A stretch of DNA of 9,328 nucleotides from Actinomycetota bacterium (GCA_005779345.1 SXJQ01000127.1:1-9328), one strand, 5' to 3'; positions 1 to 6,859 are shown, counted from the stretch's first letter. The notes: generated by a model from the sequence alone, not told the origin. Numbers and translations: made by a program.

Positions 1-100
1 CCTCGGGCAGCTTGCCTTCAAGGCGGCGCCGGGTCTGGTCGCGGAATTCCTCCACCCGCGCATCGACCATCGCCTGGTCATAACTATCGTACTGATACAT
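1..100 (-). CDS. cysI: Sulfite/nitrite reductase hemoprotein beta-component, N-terminal fragment
   Basis: Only the first 33 codons lie in the window; the gene runs off the left edge. The fragment begins MYQYDSYDQAMVDARVEEF and continues with FRDQTRRRLEGKLPE. This matches the N-terminus I know for alphaproteobacterial CysI-type sulfite reductases (MYxYDxxD then a basic FRDQxxRRLxG stretch). The family uses siroheme and a 4Fe-4S cluster to reduce sulfite to sulfide in the cytoplasm; the cofactor domains lie outside the window. The ATG at 98-100 follows the DUF2849 stop codon after one base, so the two are probably translated together. The order cobA, DUF2849, cysI is the common alphaproteobacterial sulfur assimilation cluster. 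The call rests on a short N-terminus plus context. Confidence 0.7.
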   Translation of the reverse strand, partial: MYQYDSYDQAMVDARVEEFRDQTRRRLEGKLPE

Positions 101-101
101 G

Positions 102-398
102 TCAGATCACCCAGTTGCCGGCGTCGGGGTCGGCGGGTTTGAGGGTCAGGTCGGGGCGGACCGTCGGGCCAAGAGCGCGGACGCGGTCCTTGATGTGGGC
201 GGGGCGGACACCCTTGTCGGTCCGCTCGGCCTCGATGGCATAGGCGGCGTTGACGCGGCGGCCCGATTCCTCGCGAGCAATGATCTCGTCTGCGCGCTCA
301 CCTACGTCGACGGCATGGTCGACATGGAGCGACCAGCCAGTGCCGTCCCACCAGGTAACCACGCCCGTCTTGAGATCGTTTCCGGTCAGGATCTTCAT
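102..398 (-). CDS. DUF2849 family protein, sulfite reductase-associated
   Basis: This 98-residue cytoplasmic protein has no signal peptide or membrane segment. It begins MKILTGNDLKTG, has a Trp-rich WWDGTGW at 16-22, a charged middle (DVGERADEIIAREE, about 31-44), a conserved RPAHIKDRVRALGP at 65-78 and a proline-rich end (LKPADPDAGNW). This pattern fits DUF2849, a family whose genes sit just upstream of cysI in many alphaproteobacteria. Its biochemical role is unknown; location suggests help with siroheme loading or assembly of sulfite reductase, which is inference. Its ATG overlaps the cobA stop codon in ATGA and its own TGA lies one base before cysI, so translational coupling is likely. 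The family is, to my knowledge, mainly proteobacterial, which sets this end apart from the actinobacterial genes to the right. Confidence 0.8.
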   Translation of the reverse strand: MKILTGNDLKTGVVTWWDGTGWSLHVDHAVDVGERADEIIAREESGRRVNAAYAIEAERTDKGVRPAHIKDRVRALGPTVRPDLTLKPADPDAGNWVI

Positions 399-1168
399 TG
401 CATCGCCTCCACGGCCAGCGCCGCCAGTTCTTGGTCAGGGGTAGTGAGGTCGCCGCTCTGTCGGGGGCGTGCGACGACCTCGCCGATCACGATCAGGGCC
501 GGGGTAGTGACCCTCTCACGCGAAACGATCTCGGGCAACGCTGCCAGCACGCCGCGCAGGACCCGCATCTGCGGGCGCGCGGCGTTCTCGATCACCGCCA
601 CCGGCATGTCAGGCGCGAGCCCGTCGGCCATCAGCTTGTCGGCGATCTGCGGCGCGGTCTTGAGACCCATGTAGATCACCAGCGTCCGGCCCTTGCCGGT
701 CAGGCCCGACCAGTCCTGTTCGGAAAGCCCCTTGCACTGGCCGGCGACGAAGCTGACGATGCTCGAGGCGTCACGGTGCGTCAGCGCGATCTGCGCGGCG
801 GCGGCGGCTCCGTTGGCGGCGCTGATACCGGGGACAACCTCGACCGGAATACCGGCGGCGTAGGCAGCCTCGGCCTCCTCGCCGCCGCGCCCGAAGACGA
901 ACGGGTCGCCGCCCTTCAACCGCACGACACAGCGCCCGGCGAGACCGTGCTCCACGAGCGTCGCATTGATCTGTTGCTGGTCCATGGCGACGTGTCCCGG
1001 CGCCTTGCCGACATCGATGCGCACCGCGTGTCGCGGCGCGAGATCGAGCAGTCGCGACGACGCGAGCCGATCGTGGACGACCACATCGGCCTGCGCGAGC
1101 AGCTCCGCGCCGCGGCAGGTGAGCAGCCCCGGGTCGCCAGGACCTGCGCCGACGAGATGAACGGTCAT
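395..1168 (-). CDS. cobA: Uroporphyrinogen-III C-methyltransferase (SUMT), probably chimeric
   Basis: A 257-residue enzyme, normal length for a stand-alone SUMT. It transfers two methyl groups from SAM to uroporphyrinogen III to make precorrin-2, the branch point to siroheme and cobalamin. Visible motifs are the N-terminal VHLVGAGPGDPGLLT (3-17), VVRLKGGDPFVFGRGGEE (81-98), VEVVPGISAA (109-118), THRD (130-133) and YMGL (166-169). The ATG at 1166-1168 is chosen because the SUMT fold begins there; the open frame continues upstream only as a shadow of hemC. It starts 7 bases after the hemC stop with GAGGTG close upstream, and ends in an ATGA overlap with DUF2849. Residues 1 to about 100 resemble actinobacterial CobA, whereas the rest (SFVAGQCKGLSEQDWSGL at 139-156, GKGRTLVIYMG at 158-168) resembles sphingomonad SUMT. 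Actinobacterial versions are often fused to HemD; no HemD domain follows here. Confidence 0.9.
   Translation of the reverse strand: MTVHLVGAGPGDPGLLTCRGAELLAQADVVVHDRLASSRLLDLAPRHAVRIDVGKAPGHVAMDQQQINATLVEHGLAGRCVVRLKGGDPFVFGRGGEEAEAAYAAGIPVEVVPGISAANGAAAAAQIALTHRDASSIVSFVAGQCKGLSEQDWSGLTGKGRTLVIYMGLKTAPQIADKLMADGLAPDMPVAVIENAARPQMRVLRGVLAALPEIVSRERVTTPALIVIGEVVARPRQSGDLTTPDQELAALAVEAMQ
869..913 (-). other. Probable chimeric junction within cobA
   Basis: These bases encode GGDPFVFGRGGEEAE (residues 86-100 of the SUMT), one of the most conserved stretches of the family at both protein and DNA level. To the right the protein and all neighbours look actinobacterial; to the left the protein and its neighbours (DUF2849, cysI) look alphaproteobacterial. 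A join at such a conserved stretch is what a metagenome assembler produces when two genomes share a long exact match, and also what homologous recombination would leave. The position is an estimate from remembered family patterns, not from an alignment. Confidence 0.5.
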
Positions 1169-1175
1169 GCGCACC

Positions 1176-2033
1176 TCATCGTGCGGTCCGGGTGGTCTCG
1201 AGCGCGGCGAGTGCCGCGCGGCCGAGCGCGTCGGGGTGGGGGCCGAGCACGCGGGCGCGGCGCACGCCGCCAGCGTCGGCGAGCAGGACCTCGAGGTCGA
1301 TCCGGCCGTCGGGGGTGATCGTGGCGAGCGCGCCCACCGGCAGCTCGCATCCGCCCCCGAGCGCTCGGAGGAACGACCGCTCCGCGCCGACCGTTCGCCG
1401 CACGACCGGATCGTCGATCGTGGCGAGGAGCTGCTGCGCGCGACGGTCGTCGATCCGGCACTCGACGGCGAGTGCTCCCTGCCCGACCTGGGGCAGCAAC
1501 ACCGCGGGCTCCAGGTACTCCGTGATCGCGTGCGTGCGACCGAGCCGTTCGAGCGCGGCGGCAGCGACCACGACCGCGCCCACGTCGACAGCCTTCGCGA
1601 GGCGGGTGTCGATGTTGCCACGCAGTTCGACGAACACGAGGTCGGGTCGGAGCGCGGCGAGTTGGGCGCGCCGCCGGACGGCGCCGGTGGCGACCGTCGC
1701 GCCCGGTTCGAGGTCGGCGAGCCGCGCACCGACGAGCGCGTCGCGTACATCGGCGCGTTCGGGGAACGCGCCGATCACGAGCCCGTCGACGGTGACGCCG
1801 GGGAGGTCCTTGGCGGAGTGCACCGCGAGATCGGCGCGGCCGTCGAGTACCGCGTGCTGCACTTCCTTGACGAAGACACCCTGGCCGCCGAGTTCGTGGA
1901 TGGGGACGTCGGTGCGCGCGTCGCCGGTGGTCGTGATGATCACCAGCTCGTGGTCGGGACCGCCGAGGCGCTCGACGACGCGCGCGGCCTGGCGGCGAGC
2001 GAGGGCGCTCCCCCGCGTCGCGATGCGCAGCAT
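1176..2033 (-). CDS. hemC: Hydroxymethylbilane synthase (porphobilinogen deaminase)
   Basis: A 285-residue cytoplasmic enzyme, slightly short of the usual 300-315. It polymerises four porphobilinogen units into hydroxymethylbilane, with a dipyrromethane cofactor on a cysteine. The N-terminus MLRIATRGSALARRQA is the family signature, with Arg where many have Trp (LARWQA). GGQGVFVKEVQHAVLDG follows at 49-65, then VHSAKDLP (71-78) with the likely catalytic Asp76. The substrate-binding segment ATGAVRRRAQ lies at 115-124, where the common GTSSLRR is altered. LRGNIDTRL (137-145), PQVGQGALAVE (181-191) and the cofactor attachment site LGGGCELPVGA (225-235, Cys229) complete the set, so it should be active. 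The ATG lies 3 bases after the hemA stop codon, as expected within a hem operon. The short length reflects a compact C-terminal domain. Confidence 0.96.
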   Translation of the reverse strand: MLRIATRGSALARRQAARVVERLGGPDHELVIITTTGDARTDVPIHELGGQGVFVKEVQHAVLDGRADLAVHSAKDLPGVTVDGLVIGAFPERADVRDALVGARLADLEPGATVATGAVRRRAQLAALRPDLVFVELRGNIDTRLAKAVDVGAVVVAAAALERLGRTHAITEYLEPAVLLPQVGQGALAVECRIDDRRAQQLLATIDDPVVRRTVGAERSFLRALGGGCELPVGALATITPDGRIDLEVLLADAGGVRRARVLGPHPDALGRAALAALETTRTAR

Positions 2034-2036
2034 CGG

Positions 2037-3326
2037 TCAGCCCTCGGGCTGGTCGGCAGACGCGTCGGCGAGGTCGAACAACGCGCGCACGGCGTCGACG
2101 AAGAGGTCGCCGCGATCGGTTCCTGCCGACTCCTTGAGGCGCACGGTTGGTTCGTGCAACAGCTTGTTGACCACGGCGTCGACGACCGCCTCGACCGCAG
2201 CGCGCGTCTCCGGGGCCAGATCACCGAAGCGCGCCGCGAACCGGTCGAGTTCGCCGTTGCGGATCTCGGTCCCGCGTTCGCGCAGCGCAGCGACGACCGG
2301 CGCGACCATGCGCTGGCGGCGCTCGTCGAGATACCGGTCGATGGCCGCCGACACGATCTCGCGGGCACGGGTGATCTCGGTGCTCCGACGCCGACTGCTG
2401 CGGCGGGCGTAGTCCTTGAGATCGTCGAGGTCGAGCAGCGTGACGCCCGGGATCTCCCCGACCCCCGGGTCGAAGTCGCGCGGCAGAGCGACGTCGACGA
2501 TGAGCAGCTTGCGGTCGGGGCGGTGTGCCATCGCGGCCTCGACCACCGAACGTTCGACCAGCACGTCGTGGGCACCCGTCGACGCGAGCACGAGGTCGAC
2601 CGCGGCGAGTTGCGCCTCGACCTCGGGGATCGGCACGACGCGGCCGCCGACCCGCTCGGCGAGCGCCCGGGCGTTCTCCACGGTGCGGTTCGCGATCGTG
2701 ATGTCGGCGATGTCGCGCCGGGCGACGGCCTGCGACATCCCCTCGCTCATCTCGCCGGCGCCGAGCACGAGGACGCTGCAGCCCTCGAGCCCGCCGAGGC
2801 GTTCGCCGGCAACCGCGACCGCCGCCGAGGAGACCGAGACCGGGTGGCGGTTGATCTCGGTCTCGGTGCGCACCCGCTTGCCCGATTCGACGGCATGACG
2901 GAACGCGTAGCCGAGCAGCGTCGCGGCGGTTCCCTCGTCGACGGCGACCTGCCAGGCGTCGCGGACCTGTCCGAGGATCTCGTTCTCGCCGACGATCATC
3001 GAGTCGAGGCCCGCGGCGACGTTGAACAGGTGCGTGACCGCGGCGTCGTCGTAGTAGGTGTAGAGGTGCTCGGACAATTCGTCGGCCGGCGCTGCGGAGT
3101 AGTCGGCGAGGAACTGCACCACGTCGCCGACCGCGCTGTGGAAGCGGCTGCAGTAGGCGTAGATCTCGGTGCGGTTGCACGTCGACAACACCGCAACCTC
3201 GAGCAGGTGCTCGCGTTCGGAGAGATCGTGCAGGACCTTGCCGAGCGCCGAGTCGGGCACGGCCATCCGTTCGAGCAACTCGACGGGCACCGTACGGTGA
3301 TTCAGGCCGACGACGATCAGAGACAT
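2037..3326 (-). CDS. hemA: Glutamyl-tRNA reductase
   Basis: At 429 residues this is typical for the family. It reduces glutamyl-tRNA(Glu) with NADPH to glutamate-1-semialdehyde, the first committed step of tetrapyrrole synthesis by the C5 route. The catalytic domain begins MSLIVVGLNHRTVPVELLE and carries the nucleophile Cys50 in LSTCNRTEIY, His99 in VTHLF and the GENEILGQV motif (113-121). The NADPH domain shows VLGAGEMSEGM (187-197) and IANRT (211-215). The C-terminal dimerisation helix is present (about 310-429). The start overlaps the end of the upstream precorrin-2 dehydrogenase gene by 10 bases, and an AAGGAG lies about 11 bases upstream of the ATG. In Streptomyces hemA is the first gene after rex; here one siroheme gene lies between. 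Transcription is probably controlled by Rex. Confidence 0.97.
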   Translation of the reverse strand: MSLIVVGLNHRTVPVELLERMAVPDSALGKVLHDLSEREHLLEVAVLSTCNRTEIYAYCSRFHSAVGDVVQFLADYSAAPADELSEHLYTYYDDAAVTHLFNVAAGLDSMIVGENEILGQVRDAWQVAVDEGTAATLLGYAFRHAVESGKRVRTETEINRHPVSVSSAAVAVAGERLGGLEGCSVLVLGAGEMSEGMSQAVARRDIADITIANRTVENARALAERVGGRVVPIPEVEAQLAAVDLVLASTGAHDVLVERSVVEAAMAHRPDRKLLIVDVALPRDFDPGVGEIPGVTLLDLDDLKDYARRSSRRRSTEITRAREIVSAAIDRYLDERRQRMVAPVVAALRERGTEIRNGELDRFAARFGDLAPETRAAVEAVVDAVVNKLLHEPTVRLKESAGTDRGDLFVDAVRALFDLADASADQPEG

Positions 3327-3967
3327 TCGCTCAGGAGCTCCTTCGCCTCGGCGATCCGACCCGCACGGACGAGGTCAACGATGCCGGATCGCAGCGCCCG
3401 CTGCCAATCGGCGTCCTCGGTCCGCGTGCCATCGGATCGCAGGGCCTCCCGAGCCTCCGAGAGCAGGTCGAGGAGCGTCGCGTACTCAGGGCCCATCTCC
3501 TCCTCGACATGCGCCTTCAACCAGGTCGCGAGCGCCGGGCTCCGACCGCCACTGCCGATCGCCACGACCAGATCCGCCTGGCGCACCACCGACATCAGCG
3601 TAAACGAGCAGTTCGCGGGGTCGTCGGCACTGTTGCACCAGATCCGCCGGTCCTCGGCCGCGACGGCGACGGCCGTGTTGACCGCCGGGTCGTCGGTGGC
3701 CGTCACCACGAGCCAGCAGCCGTCGAGGTCGGTGGGTCGAAAACCGCGCTCGTGGAGTTCGACGCGGCCGGCGGCGCCCCACGCAGCGATGTCGGCACCG
3801 GCGGTCGGTGCGACCACGACGACGCGGGCGCCGAGCTCGAGGAGCGGCTCGGCCTTGCGCGCGGCGATGCGGCCGCCGCCGACGACGACGACGCGCCGGT
3901 CGCGAACCACGAGATTGACGGGCCAGCCCGCGAGGCCCGGTCGCCCCGGAGTCGGGTCGGCGTTCAC
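3317..3967 (-). CDS. Precorrin-2 dehydrogenase/sirohydrochlorin ferrochelatase family protein (CysG N-domain/Met8-like)
   Basis: This 216-residue protein matches the stand-alone N-terminal part of CysG, which oxidises precorrin-2 to sirohydrochlorin with NAD+ and, in some members, also inserts iron. The NAD-binding motif VVVVGGGRIAARKA lies at 26-39. The second signature runs from about 109 to 147 and includes IWCNSADDPANCSF (Asp115 being the likely catalytic aspartate of the CysG family) and VVAIGSGGRSPALA (134-147). A helical C-terminal domain follows. The GTG start is chosen because it overlaps the rex stop in GTGA and the Rossmann strand begins about 20 residues later. Longer open reading upstream is only a shadow of rex. 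Together with cobA it supplies the siroheme branch. Dehydrogenase activity is well supported; chelatase activity cannot be judged from the sequence. Confidence 0.9.
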   Translation of the reverse strand: MNADPTPGRPGLAGWPVNLVVRDRRVVVVGGGRIAARKAEPLLELGARVVVVAPTAGADIAAWGAAGRVELHERGFRPTDLDGCWLVVTATDDPAVNTAVAVAAEDRRIWCNSADDPANCSFTLMSVVRQADLVVAIGSGGRSPALATWLKAHVEEEMGPEYATLLDLLSEAREALRSDGTRTEDADWQRALRSGIVDLVRAGRIAEAKELLSECL

Positions 3968-4632
3968 CGGGGTGCGCGCTTGTGGAGGGCGGCGCCGTTG
4001 AGTCCGCGCAGTTGGTAGAAGCCGAGGATCTGCAGTTCGGTCGCGAGATCGACCTTGCGGACCGACACCTCGGGCGGCACGGTGAGCACGCCGGGCGCGA
4101 AGTTGAGGATGCTGCGGACGCCGGCGGCGACGAGCGCATCGGCGACGTCTTGGGCCGCGCCACCCGGCGTCGCGATGATCCCGATCGCGATCTGATGCCG
4201 TTCGACGGTGCCACCGAGGTCGGCGAGCGGTTCCACACAGAGGTCGGCGACGGTGGAGCCGATCTTGGCGTCGTCGGCATCGACGAGCGCGACGACCCGG
4301 AAGCCGCGAGCGCCGAACCCGCGATAGTTGGCGAGCGCGGCGCCGAGATTGCCGACGCCGACGATGACGCACGGCCAGTCCTGGGTGAGGCCGAGCTCGC
4401 GAGCGATCTCGTGCAGCAGGTACTCGACGTCGTAGCCGACGCCGCGGGTGCCGTAGGACCCCAGATACGAGAGGTCCTTGCGGACCTTGGCCGCGTTGAC
4501 GCCGGCAAGCTCGGCGAGGCGGTCCGAGGAGATCGTCGCCACCCGCGCCTCGGCGGTCTCGAGCAGCGCGCGGTAGTAGAGGGGGAGCCGGGTGACGGTG
4601 GCTTCGGGGATCCGGCGGCCGGACTCGGACAC
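3964..4632 (-). CDS. rex: Redox-sensing transcriptional repressor Rex
   Basis: A 222-residue repressor of normal length that senses the NADH/NAD+ ratio: NADH releases it from DNA. The N-terminal winged helix covers about 10-80, starting IPEATVTRLPLYYRAL and containing VRKDLSYLGSYGTRGVGY (50-67), the family hallmark. The Rossmann domain has VIVGVGNLGAAL (89-100), VDADDAKIG (118-126) and IIATPGGAAQDVAD (152-165). The domain-swapped end has NFAPGVLTVP (177-186) and VDLATELQIL (194-203). The GTG start is preceded by GAGGAG with a 5-base spacer. It heads an operon with the siroheme dehydrogenase, hemA, hemC and cobA, like the autoregulated rex-hemACD operon of Streptomyces coelicolor. A matching Rex operator lies in its promoter, so autoregulation is likely. 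Confidence 0.97.
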   Translation of the reverse strand: MSESGRRIPEATVTRLPLYYRALLETAEARVATISSDRLAELAGVNAAKVRKDLSYLGSYGTRGVGYDVEYLLHEIARELGLTQDWPCVIVGVGNLGAALANYRGFGARGFRVVALVDADDAKIGSTVADLCVEPLADLGGTVERHQIAIGIIATPGGAAQDVADALVAAGVRSILNFAPGVLTVPPEVSVRKVDLATELQILGFYQLRGLNGAALHKRAPR

Positions 4633-4637
4633 GGGGG

Positions 4638-4643
4638 CTCCTC
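4638..4643 (-). promoter_or_regulatory. Ribosome binding site of rex
   Basis: GAGGAG read on the minus strand, five bases before the GTG at 4632. It decides the non-ATG start of rex. Confidence 0.7.
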
Positions 4644-4663
4644 ACCCTGGGGTGGCGGCTCAC

Positions 4664-4692
4664 AGTATCGACCTTGTGAACAATTTCCCGAA
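4664..4692 (-). promoter_or_regulatory. Candidate rex operon promoter
   Basis: On the minus strand TTCGGG (4692-4687) and GATACT (4669-4664) are separated by 17 bases. The -10 box matches TATAAT at four positions; the -35 box is poor. The predicted start lies near 4657, leaving a leader of about 25 bases that holds the ribosome binding site. The Rex operator covers the spacer and most of the -35 box, as a repressed promoter should. Confidence 0.4.
4674..4691. promoter_or_regulatory. Rex operator (redox-responsive repressor site)
   Basis: TTGTGAACAATTTCCCGA compares with the known consensus TTGTGAA-N4-TTCACAA. The left half-site is perfect and the right half matches at five of seven positions (TTCCCGA against TTCACAA). 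It lies 42 bases upstream of the rex GTG and 25 bases upstream of the ATG (one base from the alternative GTG at 4693) of the divergent membrane protein gene. It could therefore control both. Position, the adjacent rex gene and known rex autoregulation in actinobacteria support the call. Confidence 0.75.
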
Positions 4693-4716
4693 GTGGGCGC
4701 TAGGTTCGGCCTCGCC

Positions 4717-5433
4717 ATGGTCGCCCTCGCCGCCGTCGTCGCCGCCGTCGTGTCGACCCTGTTCGCCCAGGCCACCTCGGTGCGCTATCACCGCTTCCGC
4801 AGGCCGCACGAGCTCGCCTGGACGATCGCGCTCGCGCTGTTCGCGCTCGCGGCGGTCGCCTTGTTCCTCGGCAGCTCGACCGGTTGGGATCCGGGGACGT
4901 ACCGGGCCTTCTACCTGCTCGGCGCGATCCTCAACGTCCCCTGGCTCGCGCTCGGCACCGTGTACCTCCTCGGCGGGACGCGCCTCGGCGACCGCGTGCG
5001 CGTCGGGCTCGTCTTCTTCTCCGGGATCGCGGTCGGCACGATGTTGTCGTCACCGATCCACGGCACGCTGCCTCGCGAGACGATCCCGGTCGGCAAGGAC
5101 CACCTCGACCTGTTGCCGCGCATCCTGGCGGCGGCGGGATCCGGGCTCGGCGCGACCGTGTTGATCGTCGGCGCGATCATCTCGTCGCTGCGGTTCCGTC
5201 GGCGCCGCTCCGAGCCGACGATGGGTCGTCTCGCGGCCGCCAACGCGTTGATCGCGCTCGGCACACTCGTGCTGTCGAGCGGCGGACTCGTGCAGGGCGC
5301 TATCGGACACGACGAAGCCTTCGCGTTGTGCACCGCGTCGGGGATCTCGGTGGTCTACGCGGGTTTCTGGACGGCCGCAGGCCGCGCGGCCTCGCGCAGT
5401 TCGCGGCGAAGCACCTTGCCCGCGAACGTGTGA
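4717..5433 (+). CDS. Conserved actinobacterial-type integral membrane protein, seven predicted helices, unknown function
   Basis: A 238-residue, strongly hydrophobic protein. I do not know its function; the pattern resembles uncharacterised actinobacterial membrane proteins. Apparent membrane segments lie near residues 2-18, 32-52, 64-86, 95-113, 136-157, 172-190 and 202-221. Arg-rich stretches follow segment 1 (RYHRFRRPHE) and segment 5 (RFRRRR), and a WDPGTYRAFYLLGAILNVPW block (57-76) looks like the conserved core. The ATG at 4717 is preferred because the first helix begins there, but the in-frame GTG at 4693 is possible and neither has a clear ribosome binding site. It is the only plus-strand gene, divergent from rex across a Rex operator, and its last 26 codons overlap the convergent acyl-CoA synthetase gene. 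A basic tail (RAASRSSRR) ends the protein. Confidence 0.8.
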   Translation: MVALAAVVAAVVSTLFAQATSVRYHRFRRPHELAWTIALALFALAAVALFLGSSTGWDPGTYRAFYLLGAILNVPWLALGTVYLLGGTRLGDRVRVGLVFFSGIAVGTMLSSPIHGTLPRETIPVGKDHLDLLPRILAAAGSGLGATVLIVGAIISSLRFRRRRSEPTMGRLAAANALIALGTLVLSSGGLVQGAIGHDEAFALCTASGISVVYAGFWTAAGRAASRSSRRSTLPANV

Positions 5434-6851
5434 GGGAGTTCGTCGACGACCTCGAAACGCTGGGGGATCTTGTAGCGCGCGAGGCGTCGGCGCAGGTGCG
5501 CGGTGAGGATCGTCGGCGTCGGCGACGCGCCGGGGGCCGCGACGACGAACGCGACGACCTTCTCCCCGCTGCGCGGATCCGACTCACCGATCACGGCCGC
5601 GTCGACGACGCTCTCGTGTTCGACGAGCGCCGTCTCGACCTCGCCCGGGTACACGTTGAAGCCCGAGACGATGATGAGGTCCTTGCTCCGGTCGACGAGC
5701 GTGAGCCAGCCATCGTGGTCGGCGACCGCGATGTCGCCGGTGTGGAGCCAACCACCGGCGAGCACCCGCTCGCTCGTCTCGGGATCCTGCCAATAGCCCG
5801 CGAAAACGTTGGCGCCACGCACCCAGATCTCGCCTGGATCGCCGTCGAGCGCGTCGTCGCCGTCGCGGTCGACGAGTCGGATCTCGACGCCGGGCAGCGG
5901 CGGTCCGATCGAGCCGGGACGCACGGCGGCATCGACCGCGGAGGTCGTGACGATCGGTGAGGCCTCGGTGAGCCCATACCCCTCGTGCACCTCGACGCCG
6001 AACCGCTGTTGCATCTCGGCGAGTGTTTCGCGACCGATCGCCGCGGCCCCCGACACCGCGAGCCGCACACCGGCGAACGCGTCGGCGGGCGCAACGGCGA
6101 GATCGAGCCACGCCCGGTACATCGCCGGGACCCCCGCAACGACCGTCACGCGTTCGTCGCGGATCGTCGCCAGGGTCGCGGCGGGGTCGAAGTGCGGCAC
6201 GCACACGATGCAACCGCCCGACGCGAGCGCGAGGCCGAGCACGACGTTGAGGCCGAAGACATGGAAGAAGGGCAACACCGCGAGGCCGATGTCGTCGGCG
6301 CGCAACGCGAGGCCCGGGGTCGACTGCACCTGATCGAGGTTCGCGGCGAGGCACCCGTGGGTGAGCATCGCTGCCTTCGGCATTCCTGCCGTGCCCGACG
6401 TGAAGAGCAGCACCGCGAGGTCGTCGGTCTCGCGCGCGACCGGAGTGATCGGCGCCGCGTCGAGCGTCTCGAGCGCTTCGATCGGGGTGACCGGCACCGG
6501 AACCGCGACGCCGTCGCGACCCGGTCCCGTGACGAGCAGGCTCGCGCCGACCGCGTCGAGCTTGCGGGCGAGATCGGAGTCGGGCGACTGCGGGTTGAGC
6601 GGCACCGCGACGCGCCCGGCGCTCAGGATCCCGAGGTACGCGACGACGAAGTGCTCGTCGTTGTCGGCGAGGATCGCGACCCGCGCGTCGGGTTCGACCG
6701 CAGCAGCGATCGCCCCGGCGACACCGGCCGCGCGCGCCGCGAGCGCTGCCGCCGTGAGCGTCGCGGTCGGACTGCGCAGCACGACACGTTCGTGCCCGGC
6801 AGGTTCGAGGTCGGCGCGGGGCCCGGAGAGGAGTCGCGCGGCGAGGTTCAC
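5355..6851 (-). CDS. AMP-dependent acyl-CoA synthetase/ligase (class I adenylate-forming enzyme)
   Basis: A 498-residue enzyme that should activate a carboxylic acid as acyl-AMP and transfer it to CoA. Motifs in order: phosphate-binding LLFTSGTAGMPKAAMLTH (148-165), PFFHVFG (194-200), GYGLTEASP (291-299), GEIWVRG (340-346), WLHTGDI (368-374), hinge DRSKDLIIVSGFNVYPGE (387-404), and the catalytic lysine Lys479 in TFAGKVLRREL. All are intact. The length and motifs fit medium- or long-chain fatty-acid or related CoA ligases, but substrate cannot be read from the sequence. The GTG start has no clear ribosome binding site; a -10-like TATGCT eight bases upstream suggests a leaderless message. It stands alone on the minus strand, separated from the next gene by 353 bases with operator-like repeats. 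Its 3' end overlaps the plus-strand membrane protein gene by 79 bases. Confidence 0.93.
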   Translation of the reverse strand: MNLAARLLSGPRADLEPAGHERVVLRSPTATLTAAALAARAAGVAGAIAAAVEPDARVAILADNDEHFVVAYLGILSAGRVAVPLNPQSPDSDLARKLDAVGASLLVTGPGRDGVAVPVPVTPIEALETLDAAPITPVARETDDLAVLLFTSGTAGMPKAAMLTHGCLAANLDQVQSTPGLALRADDIGLAVLPFFHVFGLNVVLGLALASGGCIVCVPHFDPAATLATIRDERVTVVAGVPAMYRAWLDLAVAPADAFAGVRLAVSGAAAIGRETLAEMQQRFGVEVHEGYGLTEASPIVTTSAVDAAVRPGSIGPPLPGVEIRLVDRDGDDALDGDPGEIWVRGANVFAGYWQDPETSERVLAGGWLHTGDIAVADHDGWLTLVDRSKDLIIVSGFNVYPGEVETALVEHESVVDAAVIGESDPRSGEKVVAFVVAAPGASPTPTILTAHLRRRLARYKIPQRFEVVDELPHTFAGKVLRRELREAARPAAVQKPA

Positions 6852-6859
6852 GGGCGGCG

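Noticed and set aside
1169..1750. Upstream extension of the cobA frame
   Set aside because: It runs through hemC out of frame and encodes low-complexity Arg/Ser/Pro sequence; SUMT begins at 1168.
1167..4001. Very long plus-strand open frame (944 codons) and other plus-strand frames opposite hemC, hemA and the siroheme gene
   Set aside because: These are shadows made by high GC content; the minus-strand products match well-known families along their whole length.
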